Positions 1 through 10,265 of a stretch of 64,000 bases of DNA are shown here, one piece after another. The stretch is from Batkoa obscura (Eukaryota > Entomophthoromycota > Entomophthoromycetes > Entomophthorales > Batkoaceae): assembly GCA_030770535.1 (NCBI GenBank), contig JASVEC010000001.1, positions 1,612,001 through 1,676,000 of the forward strand, given 5' to 3'. The translations under genes and the position numbers were made by a program. Numbering within the stretch: the first letter of the stretch is position 1; each line of letters starts with the position of its first letter. The notes beneath the pieces are model-generated. The model was not told the origin of the DNA. It was given only the letters and a program-made list of their open reading frames with translations, and made no database searches.

Positions 1-26
1 TTTATGAAAATTGATAAAATAATCAG

Positions 27-966
27 GTAAAGCTTTAACGACTGGCGGACAACCAGGAATTACTAGAAATATTTCTTCTTCTATTAAAGTAGCTGATAAT
101 CCAGCTATTTATTTATATGATACTCCAGGTAAGTTTGAAATATTATTATATAATTTATTTGAATTGAATTTATATTTATGTTCTTAATTAGGTGTTATGA
201 TACCTCATATACCGGATCCATTAATATCTTTAAAAGTAGCATTATCAGGTAATATTAACTATTAAAATAAATTGTAATTATGTGTTAATAGTATTAATAT
301 TATATTCTAGGTGGTATTCATGATCATTTGGCGGATGAAATTATATTAAGTGATTATTTATTATGGGAACTAAATCAACGTAATGAAAGAAATTACCATC
401 AATTGTATTTAAAAAATAACGACAATAATATAGAAAATAACGATAATAATAATATAAATAATATAGATGATATCAATGAATTATTAACTAAAATAGCACA
501 TAAAGCAGGTATATTAAATAAAGGAGGAGTAGTTAATTTAAATGAAGCAGCAAAATATTTTTTAAAAAGATATCGATTAGGTAAATTAGGTAAATTTGTA
601 TTAGATGATATTACAGAATTAGGATTTCAACATTATTTTAATTATTTAAATGCAGTTAATGATATGAATTTTAAAAATAAAAAAATTCATGTGATTAATA
701 AAAAGGATTTAAGTAATAGTAATAATTATGAAAATGAGAGTGTTGTTGATAGTAGTAGGGGTAATGAAAAGAATATGAGGGATAATAATAAGGATAAATT
801 AAAGAATAAAGAGAATATGGATATAAATAATACAAATAATATATACAATATTAATCCTAATTATCAAATAATACCATCTAAACAGTTAAAATTAAAAATG
901 AAAAAACAAATAAGATTAGATAAAATTAATAAGAAAAAAGCAATGATGCCAGGATTAAAATTTTAA
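27..966 (+). CDS. MTG1: Mitochondrial ribosome-associated GTPase, 3' part
   Basis: Circularly permuted YlqF/MTG1-type GTPase that acts on the large mitoribosomal subunit at the inner membrane (family knowledge). The visible part has three exons, 27-128, 192-248 and 311-966, with introns of 63 and 62 nt that begin GTAAG/GTAAT and end TTAG/CTAG; the intron ending at 26 separates it from upstream exons outside the window. The first exon reads GKALTTGGQPGITR (the G1 loop region after permutation) and then an intron splits the DTPG box, followed by VMIPHIPDP. The last exon holds a helical C-terminal domain with an Asn/Lys-rich insertion (about codons 30-45 and 115-170 of that exon) not usual for the family. 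Its TAA touches the stop codon of the opposing gene. The 5' half, including the ATG, is missing because of the window edge. Confidence 0.85.
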
Positions 967-2599
967 TTAAGATAAATCAAATTTACTCAAAATAGAATCC
1001 CTTGTATAGAAATATACTTCATTTAATGAATTACCTTTCATAGATAATATAGGATCTAAATCATCAATTAAAATTTCGGAATTATAATGGAGTTTTAAGG
1101 TATTGTTGATAGAAGTGGAATTCAATTCAAATTGTGAAACTGTACCATCATCTAAAATAGAATAAAAATAGAATATAAATTAATAAATTATATAAATAAA
1201 AAGTAAAAATAAGTAAATAAATAATTATATTTAATTTAAACTTACCAAAACTTAATAATAATTGATTATTTATAATTAATGATTGTATTAAACTTTTTAA
1301 TTTATTAAATTGAATTTTATATAGTTCAATTAATTCCAAATTTGATAAATTAATTTGTATTAATTCAATAACTCCATCAATATTACTTTTAATTATATAA
1401 TATTGATTATTATAAAGTATTAATTGACTATTTTCTATTTTATTATTAAATTCAATCTTTTTAATTATATTTTTATCTTCTAAACTAATAAAATTAATTT
1501 CTTTAATTGTAATAACAACCAGTATTTTATCTAATAATCCAAATTCTTCTAAATTGTTATTATCTCCTTCAATTCCCCTCTTTCCATCCAACTTGACCGT
1601 TCCCACACTTAAAATCTCATCCTTCAACTTCCAATCAAACAACACTTTTTCTAAAGCAACATTCCATAATGATACCATTCTATCTTTTCCAACAGTAATA
1701 ATATTTCTTCCCTTTTCAATAATATTTAAATCAAATACTCTTTGTGAATGTGCTTTTAAACTTCTAGCAATATAATCTTTTTCTTGTAATGATATAACTT
1801 TACTAGTTAAATCATCAGAACCAGTTAAGATCACTTGATCACTTGGAAAATGTAATACTTTATAAATCGTACCAAAATGAGCTGTAATAGATTGAACACA
1901 AGTTAAATCAAAGGTAGAGTATTCGACAAGGTAACCATCGGCAGCAGCAAGGATTAATTTTGATGAATTTGAACTTAATGACATGGATTTATGGCCCTAA
2001 AGAGAAAGAGAAAGAGAAAGAGAAAGAGAATTAGTATATAATAAGTGATAGAAAGATGATAATTACCCTTGGACCTATTTTTTTTTGTTGTAATAAAGGT
2101 TGAGATAAATATTGTATTTTTTGTAAAGTTATATTTTCAATAGTTGATAAAATAATGAATAAGTTTGGCTATAAATTTTATTTTATTTTTAATTTAAAGT
2201 ATTATTATTAAAATAAATAAAATTTACCTTAATTTTATTAGTGATATCAATAGTGAGTGTTATTTTATATTTATCCATTATTTGCATATAAATTAATTCC
2301 GTTTGATTATTACAAGTGGTTAATAAATTAACTACATCAACAGTAATAAATTTCATTTCTAATAATTAAAATAAATAAATTGTTAATAAAATTATTAAAA
2401 TATCAATAATAATAAAATACAAATAATAATGTTTACCTTCTAATTGAACATTACACCAAAATTGTTTTTCATAATTAGGTAATGAGTTTAAATATTCTAT
2501 TTTATTTTTATTTTCGATTACTTGAGTTACTATTTCATACCAATCTCTTTGAACTTTAATAGAATATATATTTAATTCATTAACAGCAGTTATACCCAT
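967..2599 (-). CDS. WD40 protein, PAAF1/Rpn14-like proteasome assembly chaperone
   Basis: Five exons on the minus strand: 2437-2599, 2228-2358, 2067-2168, 1246-1996 and 967-1151. All junctions have GT-AG ends and keep one frame of 443 codons plus TAA. The protein begins MGITAVNELN, has an N-terminal stretch with QRDWYEIV, and then WD repeats: HFGTIYKVLHFPSD, SDDLTSKVIS, KAHSQRVFDLNIIEKGRN, GKDRMVSLWN. The phrase pattern (cargo distance from chromatin-like HV-DVN..FPS..VLSG and the RGRN box before the next blade) matches PAAF1, the base chaperone that binds Rpt ATPase tails in 19S proteasome assembly. Human PAAF1 is about 390 residues, so the size fits; the long Asn/Ile-rich blade near codons 290-350 is an expansion. 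Another WD40 family cannot be excluded without a search. The intron at 1997-2066 ends in a CTTTCT repeat that forms its pyrimidine tract. Confidence 0.7.
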
Positions 2600-2775
2600 T
2601 ATTATTTTTGATTAATTGTAATAATAATAATAATAATAACAATAAAAAATTTAAAGCTTATTGAATTTTCAACTTTTTTGTAACAAGAAATTTTCAATTT
2701 GAACCAAGCAAATAAAATGACGTCTTCAATAATTCTTTAATGAAAAAAAAGTCAGTCAAATAATATTTTATTTTA

Positions 2776-3107
2776 TTAAATCTTCTCTTTATTCTTTTTC
2801 ACATTAATATAATTAAAAGGACAATGTCGACAGCAATTACCACAACAATTACCTCTTTTAAGATGATAAAGATCGGTAAATACTAAATACCCAGTTTCAG
2901 GATCTTTATAATAATCTTTATTTTGCTATTTAAAAAAAAAAATTAATATTAATAATCAATAGAAATAATAAGTGGAAACAACTTACTTACTTTTATTGCT
3001 TTTAGATATACTTTTTCATATGGCTGATTATGATGAGAATTAATATAATTGAAATTACTCATGCTTTTTTTGAATATTGATTGGAAAATTGATAGTTGTC
3101 TTGACAT
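2776..3107 (-). CDS. DUF5522 (C1orf53-like) small Cys-rich protein
   Basis: Two exons, 2991-3107 and 2776-2925, joined over a 65-nt GTAAGT...TAG intron, give 88 residues. The second exon carries the family signature DPETGYLVF followed by HLKRGNCCGNCCRHCPF, the four-cysteine plus histidine box that defines DUF5522; the usual form is GNGCRHCP, so the second GNC here is a small variation. The family has no firmly assigned function; eukaryotic members are thought to be mitochondrial, and the first exon (MSRQLSIFQSIFKKS) is basic and amphipathic enough to be a presequence (inference). The gene is tail-to-head with the WD40 gene at 967-2599, with 176 bp between them. Too short and too split to show up as a long open frame. 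Confidence 0.85.
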
Positions 3108-3813
3108 GGTTTTTAAATCATTAGTTTTTTTTAATAAGAATTGGCCAGAATTTTTAGTTGTCCAAATTGAAATTTAAAATTGATTGATTGAAGAGCTTTG
3201 ATTATTGGTTAGAATAATAAAAGGGATTTTTTGAAGTATTTGATGTTTGAAATAACTTGCAGTGTCTTAAAAAAATATTAAAAACCACAGTCGACTTCAT
3301 GATTTTAAATTTTAAAAAATATTATTTTATTATGTAATTAAAAAAAAAACAAGTTTTGTAATAAATAAAATAATAAACACCATAATTAATAATTTATTTA
3401 AAAAATTTATTAAAAATATAATAATTAAAGATTAATATTTTTATAATGCAAAGCGTTTATAATTTTTATAAGCAATTCAAATAATTAATAATAATAATAA
3501 TTAAGGAAAAGAAATTAAATTAGGAATTAATAAATAATAAATAATAATACAAAAAGTTTAAATAAAATAATTAAAATAAAACTAAATATATTTAAACTAA
3601 GTTTAAACTATCTTATAAATTATAAAATTAACTTTAAAAAGCTATATAAAAGCTATTTAGCTAATGAGAAATATAAATATATAATCATATATAATAGAGT
3701 ATAAATTAAAGTTAATGAGTATAACATTTTTAATGAAATTTATTATATATATAAAAAAAAAAATTTTTTTTTAAATTTTAAATGAAAAAAAGCTTTTTAT
3801 TAATAAAAATCCT
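3108..3813. other. AT-rich spacer
   Basis: No gene, tRNA or copy of the local repeat families recognised. It must include the promoter of the DUF5522 gene at its left end; no clear TATA box is visible there. Confidence 0.5.
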
Positions 3814-4781
3814 AAACTGTGAAATATTGATTTATCAGCTCTTGGATTAATTATAAGATAATAATCATTTAACTTGTTTACAAAACTAGTTGTAGTATTG
3901 TAATCAATTTGACTGTGATCCGTGTGGTATAATCAATTCAAAGTTCCTTGTTTTGATTTGCTATGAGAATTTCTAACTTTATATTGCAAAGAGTATAAAA
4001 GAGATTCTTCAACATGATAACTCGAAGCTTTTTAACTAAATTACTCCCTGATATTGTACCATTAATAAAGCCATTAAGTCTTTCTGACAACATCTTACAT
4101 AGGTTTTACAGTAGTATTATCTATTCTATTTGTTTTACATAATTTGTAACCTATTGCGCACTATTCTTACTAATTTAAGTCTATCTTAGTTATATAAACT
4201 AAGACCTTTCGACTCAAGGCAAGTTAATCAAGCAAGAACTGCTTTTAACTCCTACCACTGAGTACCAACTTTCACAAAACAAAATAAAAACAAATGCTGT
4301 GAAAGGTTGATACTCAATGGTTGGAGTCAAAAGCAGTCCTTGCTTGATTAATTTGCCTTGAGTCGAACGGTCTTAGTTTATGTAACTAAGATAGACTTAA
4401 CTTAATAGGAATAATACGCAATAAGCTATGAATTATGTAAAGCAAATATAATAGGAGATACTACTGTATAATCTATGTAAGATGTTGTCAGAAAGACTTA
4501 ATGGCTTTATTAATGATACGTTATCAGGGAGTAATCCAATTAAGAAAGCCTCGAGCTAGTATGTTGAAGAATCTCTTTTATACTCCAACTGGATGGGTAT
4601 ATATAAGGAACATTATAACAGTTATTCCTTATTATAGTTGGCAAGTATGGACATTAAAACGTGGACAATAAGTTCTTCGTGATCAGATGGTAGCAATTCT
4701 CACAGCAAATCAAAATAAGGAACTCTGAATTGATTATCATATTATAATCAATCCTAGAGCTAATGAACCGATATTTCACAC
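3814..4781. mobile_element. Two head-to-head copies of a TGTGAAA-ended element (foldback palindrome)
   Basis: Copy one, 3818-4277, lies on the minus strand and copy two, 4299-4780, on the plus strand; the 21-bp spacer is 4278-4298. Each begins TGTGAAA and ends TTTCACA. Copy one is bounded by AAAC at 3814-3817 and AAAC at 4278-4281, a 4-bp target duplication. The arms are near-identical over most of their length, so a transcript or single strand would fold into a hairpin of almost 1 kb. No coding capacity; probably a non-autonomous DNA transposon. Confidence 0.8.
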
Positions 4782-5030
4782 TGTATATTAAAAATATTTA
4801 AACTTTTAATTAGAAAGTTTTTATTAAAATTATATTTAAGTAAATTTTTAAAAGTGTTTATAAATTATAATAAAACTATTTATTATGTTTTTTTAAAAAA
4901 CACTTGTTTATATCTTTAAAAAAAATTAATATAACTTTAATACTTAATAAGAACATACCAGTTAAGTTTTTTAATATATTTTTATTAAATTTTTTTAAAT
5001 TATAAACTAAAAATTTTAAAGAAATCTCAA

Positions 5031-5482
5031 AATATAAAATATTGCTTTATTAGCTTTACAAATAATTATATTATAATAATTATTTGAATTATTTATAAAA
5101 ATAATTACTTTATAATTAATTTAATTAAATTTGAGTATGTTTTTAAATTTACACATATTTAATTTATGGTTTTTTATTTAAATTTAGTATGAAAATTTTT
5201 ATTATTTGATTATAAAAAACATTATTTTAATCTTTTAATATTTATATACAATATTTTAATATAATAATTTGTTTTCTTAAATTGTTTTCTGATATTATTT
5301 TTTAATAAAACTATTGTTTTTTTATAAATGTTTTATTTATTTTATATAGTTTGTAACTTATTGTATATTATTATAAAAAATAAGTTTATTTTAATTATAT
5401 AAACTAAAATTTATTAATTTATAGCTAGTCAATTAAGCTAAAACAACTTTTAATTTTAATTGGTAACATTAAACTTTTATAA
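5031..5482 (-). mobile_element. Strongly decayed copy of the TGTGAAA-ended element
   Basis: Aligned by eye to the minus-strand copy at 3818-4277. Shared stretches include AATATTG, CTGATATT, TTTGTAAC and ATTATATAAACTAA in the same order and spacing. Most differences replace G or C by A or T (for example AAGTCTATCTTAG becomes AAGTTTATTTTAA). The ends have lost the TGTGAAA signature. Confidence 0.6.
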
Positions 5483-5676
5483 AAAATATTTAAAAAAACA
5501 CTGTAAATATATAAAAATATAAAAAGTTATATTTAGAATACAAATCACTATAAAAAAACTTTATTTTTTTATTTTTTTATTTAGAAATGCTTCTAAAAAC
5601 TTTAAACATTTTATATTTAAAATATTGTATTTTCAATGCATGTAATTTTTACTGCTAAAAACTGTACTATCATGAT

Positions 5677-5775
5677 TATACGGGGGTGTTTTTTTGGCTT
5701 CATCACTTTTTACATTTTTTAAGCGCTATTTGAGTGGAAAAATTGTTAGTAAAATCCTTAAATAAAAATCTAAAA
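5677..5775 (+). mobile_element. MITE-1 copy, right end eroded
   Basis: Starts TATACGGGGGTGTTTTTTT, continues through the family core GGCTTCATCACTTTTT, TTTTTTAAGCGCTATTTG and AAATTGTTAGTAAAAT, then loses the terminal CATCCCCATA. Confidence 0.8.
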
Positions 5776-5863
5776 AATTAATTTGTAAATATATAAATTA
5801 CAATAATATAAAAGAAGCTAATTGTTGGTTATTAAAAACTATAACTAAATAAATTTAAATTCG

Positions 5864-6379
5864 ATGGGTCAATTATCAATTCAAGTAAATGTAATATTTG
5901 GAGATTCGATCAAGCCTTACTATTTGTAAATCAGTTTAGAAGTTATAATAATTGCCTTAGTTACCCCAGTTTTATTTGCTTTGCCTACATTATATTTTGA
6001 TAAATTAGGAGACCATTTAATCAACGTATTTTCAGGTCATTTAGTACGGTCCTTGTTTTCAGTTTTTATTTCAAATCAAATAATTAATTTAATCATCAAT
6101 CTTATTTTTTCTATTGTTAGCACAATATTATTATCTTATTATAAAGAAATAGGCCAGAGTGTGACATATTGTTGGATTGAGTCCACTTTATTGGTTCAAG
6201 GTATTCAAGATTTTGTTCTTAATTCTATCATCTTTATTTCGAAGGCTGAGGTCCCAATTAGCATTTATTTCATAGCTCACACTTCAACCAACTTATTAAA
6301 AATTGCTTTGTTTACTTTTCTTGTTTATAAAAACAAAGTATATGATAAGAGACGACATATTAATTTAGATCAACAATGA
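5864..6379 (+). pseudogene. Multi-pass membrane protein with one in-frame stop
   Basis: From ATG 5864 one frame runs to TGA 6377-6379 and is interrupted only by TAA at 5927-5929 (codon 22). Before it: MGQLSIQVNVIFGDS; after it: ISLEVIIIALVTPVLFALP. The remainder has about four hydrophobic stretches (SLEVIIIALVTPVLFALP; ISNQIINLIINLIFSIVS; a segment near VQGIQDFVLNSIIFI; NLLKIALFTFLVY) and a basic tail KNKVYDKRRHINLDQQ, so it is a membrane protein of about 171 codons. I do not recognise the family; a fragment of a seven-helix receptor is possible. The stop is the only defect seen, which suggests a young pseudogene, a rare allele, or a gene starting downstream. No splice pair restores the frame across the stop. 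Confidence 0.55.
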
Positions 6380-6607
6380 TTTAGTGTTTTTGAATCTAAA
6401 CCTTTGTTTGCTCATTAAAATAAAGATAATTTTAAACACTTATTCATTATATTTGTAATTATTGTATTCCTTTTAAGCTCTTATGTTTGCCTTTCATACA
6501 AGTAACAGACATTATAAATGTTATAAAAATACTCAAATTAAAAAATTAGAAAATGAAAAATCAAACAGTTTATTCTAATTTTGAAAACAATGTTGATAAT
6601 AGTAGAA

Positions 6608-7675
6608 TTATAACTTTGCTCTATAAATATTGCTATTATTATTTACAAGGACAAATTTAGCAATGTTTTTAATAACAGAAGGATTGATAATTACTTGGTT
6701 ATGGTTACCAAAGTTATCATATAATAAAGTTACGTCTTTAACATTTAAATCGAACAAATGTTGACTAACCAAAAGTAACTGATCCATTGGTACTGCAGTA
6801 TCCTCACTGGATCCAATTAATAAAACTTTTGGTAAATTGGAATAATTCATTTCATTAACATCTTTTGACTCAATTGAGGTTACCGAATATTCTTTTAATG
6901 GGCTATGATTACCTATCCTTGGATGACATATACCCATTCTTGGAAGCGATGTATCTATTCTTACTGTATCTTCTAATTTAGACTCACTTATGGCTGTTCT
7001 AATAGTGTCCTCTGATTTGGGATATTGTAAAACCATTCTTTTTGTATCTTCTAATTTAGATGACCCAAAAGTCAATTTTGAAGCATCTTCTTCCACTTTA
7101 AAGGCAACACAAGCAACATTATTGGAAAAAAAGGCGTTAGATTTAGCAATTGAAACTAAATCAAACACACCAGCGATTGAAATAATACCATTAATCCTAT
7201 TGAATAAGTATGAAAAGTCATTATTATTATAATAACTACTTAATAGTTTTAAATATTTAGTTGAATTGAAACCAATCAAAAGAGAAATCAATGCTCCAAT
7301 TGAATGACCAGCTAAATAAATAGAATCATAACTCAAACCTAACTTTGTTACTATTTCGATATAACCTTTCATACAATCAATCAAATGACCAGGGAATTGA
7401 AAGGTACCTTTGTCTGAAGTTAAGCGGTATTGTAGTCTTACTACATGGATTCCTAATTGACTTAATTTCTCAGCTAATTGGTCAAATCCGGTGGCCGTCT
7501 CGGGTGATAAAAATACTGCAGATTCAATAAATATAAGCAACGGTGCTGGACTAGTTCCAGTTTTACTTGGGTGGATATGGTAAACACATTTCTCACTTTC
7601 ACTACTATATTGTCTAGTTTGAGCAGGATATTGTTTACTGCTATTTCTAATTTGTTTAGGGGATTCAAATACCAT
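6608..7675 (-). CDS. Alpha/beta hydrolase, oxyanion motif altered (paralog A)
   Basis: 355 residues, one exon. It resembles the kynurenine formamidase/steryl acetyl hydrolase branch of the alpha/beta hydrolases: VVRLQYRLT, then the nucleophile elbow GHSIG with Ser125, Asp292 in IGSSEDTAVP and His325 in DNFGNHNQ give a complete Ser-Asp-His triad. Where the family has HGGG, this protein has LLIFIESAVF, so the oxyanion-hole motif is gone and Glu-Ser stands there. No signal peptide. Residues about 195-260 form a low-complexity insertion with degenerate SKLEDT-type repeats and two PRMGICHP-like copies. The closest relative is the gene at 15080-16153 in opposite orientation; more distant ones lie at 46876-48486 and 55694-56590. 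Substrate unknown. TATA box 43 bp before the ATG. Confidence 0.8.
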   Translation of the reverse strand: MVFESPKQIRNSSKQYPAQTRQYSSESEKCVYHIHPSKTGTSPAPLLIFIESAVFLSPETATGFDQLAEKLSQLGIHVVRLQYRLTSDKGTFQFPGHLIDCMKGYIEIVTKLGLSYDSIYLAGHSIGALISLLIGFNSTKYLKLLSSYYNNNDFSYLFNRINGIISIAGVFDLVSIAKSNAFFSNNVACVAFKVEEDASKLTFGSSKLEDTKRMVLQYPKSEDTIRTAISESKLEDTVRIDTSLPRMGICHPRIGNHSPLKEYSVTSIESKDVNEMNYSNLPKVLLIGSSEDTAVPMDQLLLVSQHLFDLNVKDVTLLYDNFGNHNQVIINPSVIKNIAKFVLVNNNSNIYRAKL

Positions 7676-7717
7676 CTTTTTGTTTTATTTTTTGTGTTTA
7701 TTTCACATTTTCGACTG

Positions 7718-7725
7718 TATTTATA
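7718..7725 (-). promoter_or_regulatory. TATA box of hydrolase paralog A
   Basis: TATAAATA on the minus strand, 43 bp upstream of ATG 7675. The same octamer sits 40-45 bp before the tyrosinase and the 46876-48486 hydrolase. Confidence 0.55.
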
Positions 7726-8934
7726 TTTTTTTATACCTTATTCGTGTTTCTGCTTTATTAGTATCCAATATAATTATACAAATATAATATTTTTATGTTA
7801 CTTAACAGTATTTCTTTGTACCATAATTTCTACTTTATAAAAAATTTGAATCCCGGTTAGGAACATTGTCAATTAAAGCATGTAAAATATAATATCAATC
7901 AATAAAAAACGGATAAGAAAATAAAATAAAGCTTTGCGTACAGTAGCATAATATTGAGGGATCATTAATTTAGAAGTAATTAACAAGCAAAAGTAATACT
8001 TGATCCTTTTATGTAACTTAAAGTTAATCTATTCTAATGACTGCATTTATTTTAGCTATACGAATCTATTTTTCTAAGAATTGTTTTGATCAAGGAAGTT
8101 CTATTTATAATATGATTTGTTGAAACGGTATAGTTTTTAATTTATTAAAACCTAGGTTTATAATAACTAGTAGGAACTAATTTCAAAGTTTTATCAAAAA
8201 TGACAACTACCATAATTGAACACAAATTAATAAGTCGGAATTTTCGAAAATGAAATCGCAATAGAACAAAAATAGTTCAAATAATATGTAATGTATTAAA
8301 ATAAATTAAACAAATATTATTTTTATTACTTAAATTATATGTTACTTTACATGCTCTTCATTTATTCTTAAACATATTTGTCAAGGGAGTGTATACTGTT
8401 TTACCTTCCTACTGTAATAGTAAATCATCAGGATAAAGAAGTAATTTAGCTGTTATTTTTTAATCTTCCTACTTTAGATCTTTAGTATCAAACTGATACA
8501 CATTGCTTAAGGCATGTATTGCTCCATAATATTCTAAATATTATATACTATATGAAGAGTAAATTTTAATCAAAATCATGCAATATATTTTCATATTACA
8601 CTATAAGAACAGTAACTTGTCCAAATAAAAAATTCAACTTATTAAAGTTAAACTTTCGTATTTTTTGTTAAACCAGACTAATTTTTATCAAATATTTTAC
8701 AAAAACACTGAATCGATTGTTAAAACATTAGAGCAGATTGTAGTTGGGTGTTTTCTGTTGCTTTTAATTTTCAGTTATTTTTTATAATATATATTTAAAG
8801 GCTACAGCTTTATAAATCCTTAAATTCATATTAAAAAATTCTACTCACAGATTAAAAACAACAAGCGTCTAACTGCAAACTGCACTAAATGATATTTTAA
8901 AAATAGAATTCTGATTAAAAGAACAGATTGATTA
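7726..8934. other. Spacer without recognised gene
   Basis: AT-rich sequence between hydrolase A and tRNA-Lys. I see no supported gene or known repeat copy. Confidence 0.5.
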
Positions 8935-9006
8935 GCCCAACGCGGGGGTCGAACCCGCAACCTTGAGATTAAGAGTCTCACGCTCTGCCGATTGAGCTAG
9001 CCAGGC
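8935..9006 (-). tRNA. tRNA-Lys (CTT)
   Basis: Reads on the minus strand GCCTGGCTAGCTCAATCGG, anticodon loop GACTCTTAATC (anticodon CTT), T arm GGGTTCGACCCCC. The 7-bp acceptor stem GCCTGGC/GTTGGGC pairs with G-T wobbles. Intronless. A MITE-1 lies 34 bp upstream of its 5' end. Confidence 0.95.
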
Positions 9007-9040
9007 CTCTTTCTTACTTTAATTTCTATTTATTATATAT

Positions 9041-9155
9041 ATCAAGATGTTTTTTTTGGTTTCATTACTTTTCCTATTTTTCAAGTGCTATTTGAGCGGA
9101 AAGATTGTTAGTAAAATCCTTAACATTGTATAGGGATGTGTTTTTTTTTAAACAT
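9041..9155 (+). mobile_element. MITE-1 copy plus abutting fragment
   Basis: 9041-9126 keeps the core (TTTCATTACTTTTCC, AAGTGCTATTTGAGCGG, ATTGTTAGTAAAATCC). It is cut at TTAACATT and followed by TATAGGGATGTG, which is the outer end of a second copy in the other orientation, also truncated. Confidence 0.7.
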
Positions 9156-9422
9156 TTTAGAATCCAGATTGATGATTTTTTACTATAATCAACTTCAAAA
9201 ACCATTTATACAAATAAGCTTTATATTAATTTTCATTATTATTTGCTAAGTTAATTCAAAAATGGTGAAATCAGGCCAAAATTAAAACTCAATGCCTTAT
9301 ATACTAAGAAGTATTGATTCCCATAAATAGGAGCTATCTTTTATTAAAAAATTTGAAATAGCTTAAACCAAACGCTTGCTTATTAGTACCCAGGATTTTT
9401 TAAAAAGAATGGCTTAATTTAA

Positions 9423-9578
9423 ACTACTGTAGCTCTATTTCGACATGATTAACTGTTCATTTTAGAGTAAAAGTCAGCTAAAACCAGGCAAAATCTAATG
9501 ACTAGATTGAAAAAGCCAAAAAGAAGTATGATTGACTCTAAAAATCTCCACAAATTAGGTCACAATAGAGATGCAATA
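9423..9578. mobile_element. Degenerate MITE-2 copy
   Basis: Left end TACTGTAGCTCTATTTCGAC followed by ATTAACTGTTCATTTTA resembles the MITE-2 end; the right side AGGTCACAATAGAGATGCAA is the matching inverted end with changes. Confidence 0.45.
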
Positions 9579-10214
9579 ATTATATAAAATTTCTCTCACT
9601 TTAATGCTCTTTGTTTTATATTTATTGGTATGCTCTATATACACTATAACTTCGCTTATTTCTTGATTGGTTTAATTTAACGAATTTTTTAAGGTTGGAT
9701 TTACTGTTTTTAATTTAAATATTATTAAATGATTTATGCTATGTAATGTAATTTAGTACTTAATTTATTTTTAATCATTTTAATCCTTTAATTTAACTTT
9801 CATATAGTAATTTGCTTTGATAGTTATAGATAAATGAGTACTTTTTATTTTTTTTCTATCTTTATTGTAACTACAACTTTATTAATTTATCCTTAAGTGA
9901 TAGATGAATTTAATATTCTTATTCTAAACTATTATATTAAAAAATAAATTAAAAATGGTTTAATGAGAAACTACTTTATGTATTATTAAAAGAATAAAAA
10001 TTTATTTAAATTTAAAGAATAAAAGGGGAAAGAAAAGTTTGAATATTTACTTTATAAGTAAACTTTTCTTTATTTAGGCCAAAATAACAAAAGTTTAACA
10101 ATCGCCGGAATAGATGTTCCGAAACATATTTAAAAAAAGAATGCATTGAATCAGTATTATAATAATATTATGTCGTATTAAAAATAAGATTGATAAATTA
10201 AAGAAGAGGAAGAG

Positions 10215-10222
10215 TATATAAA
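10215..10222 (+). promoter_or_regulatory. TATA box of homeodomain gene
   Basis: TATATAAA, 51 bp upstream of ATG 10266. Confidence 0.5.
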
Positions 10223-10265
10223 TGATCTTTAGCAACCGAAATTAATTTAAAATTTTAATCATAAA

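Noticed and set aside
1554-1775. 73-codon plus-strand frame
   Set aside because: Antisense shadow of the WD40 exon.
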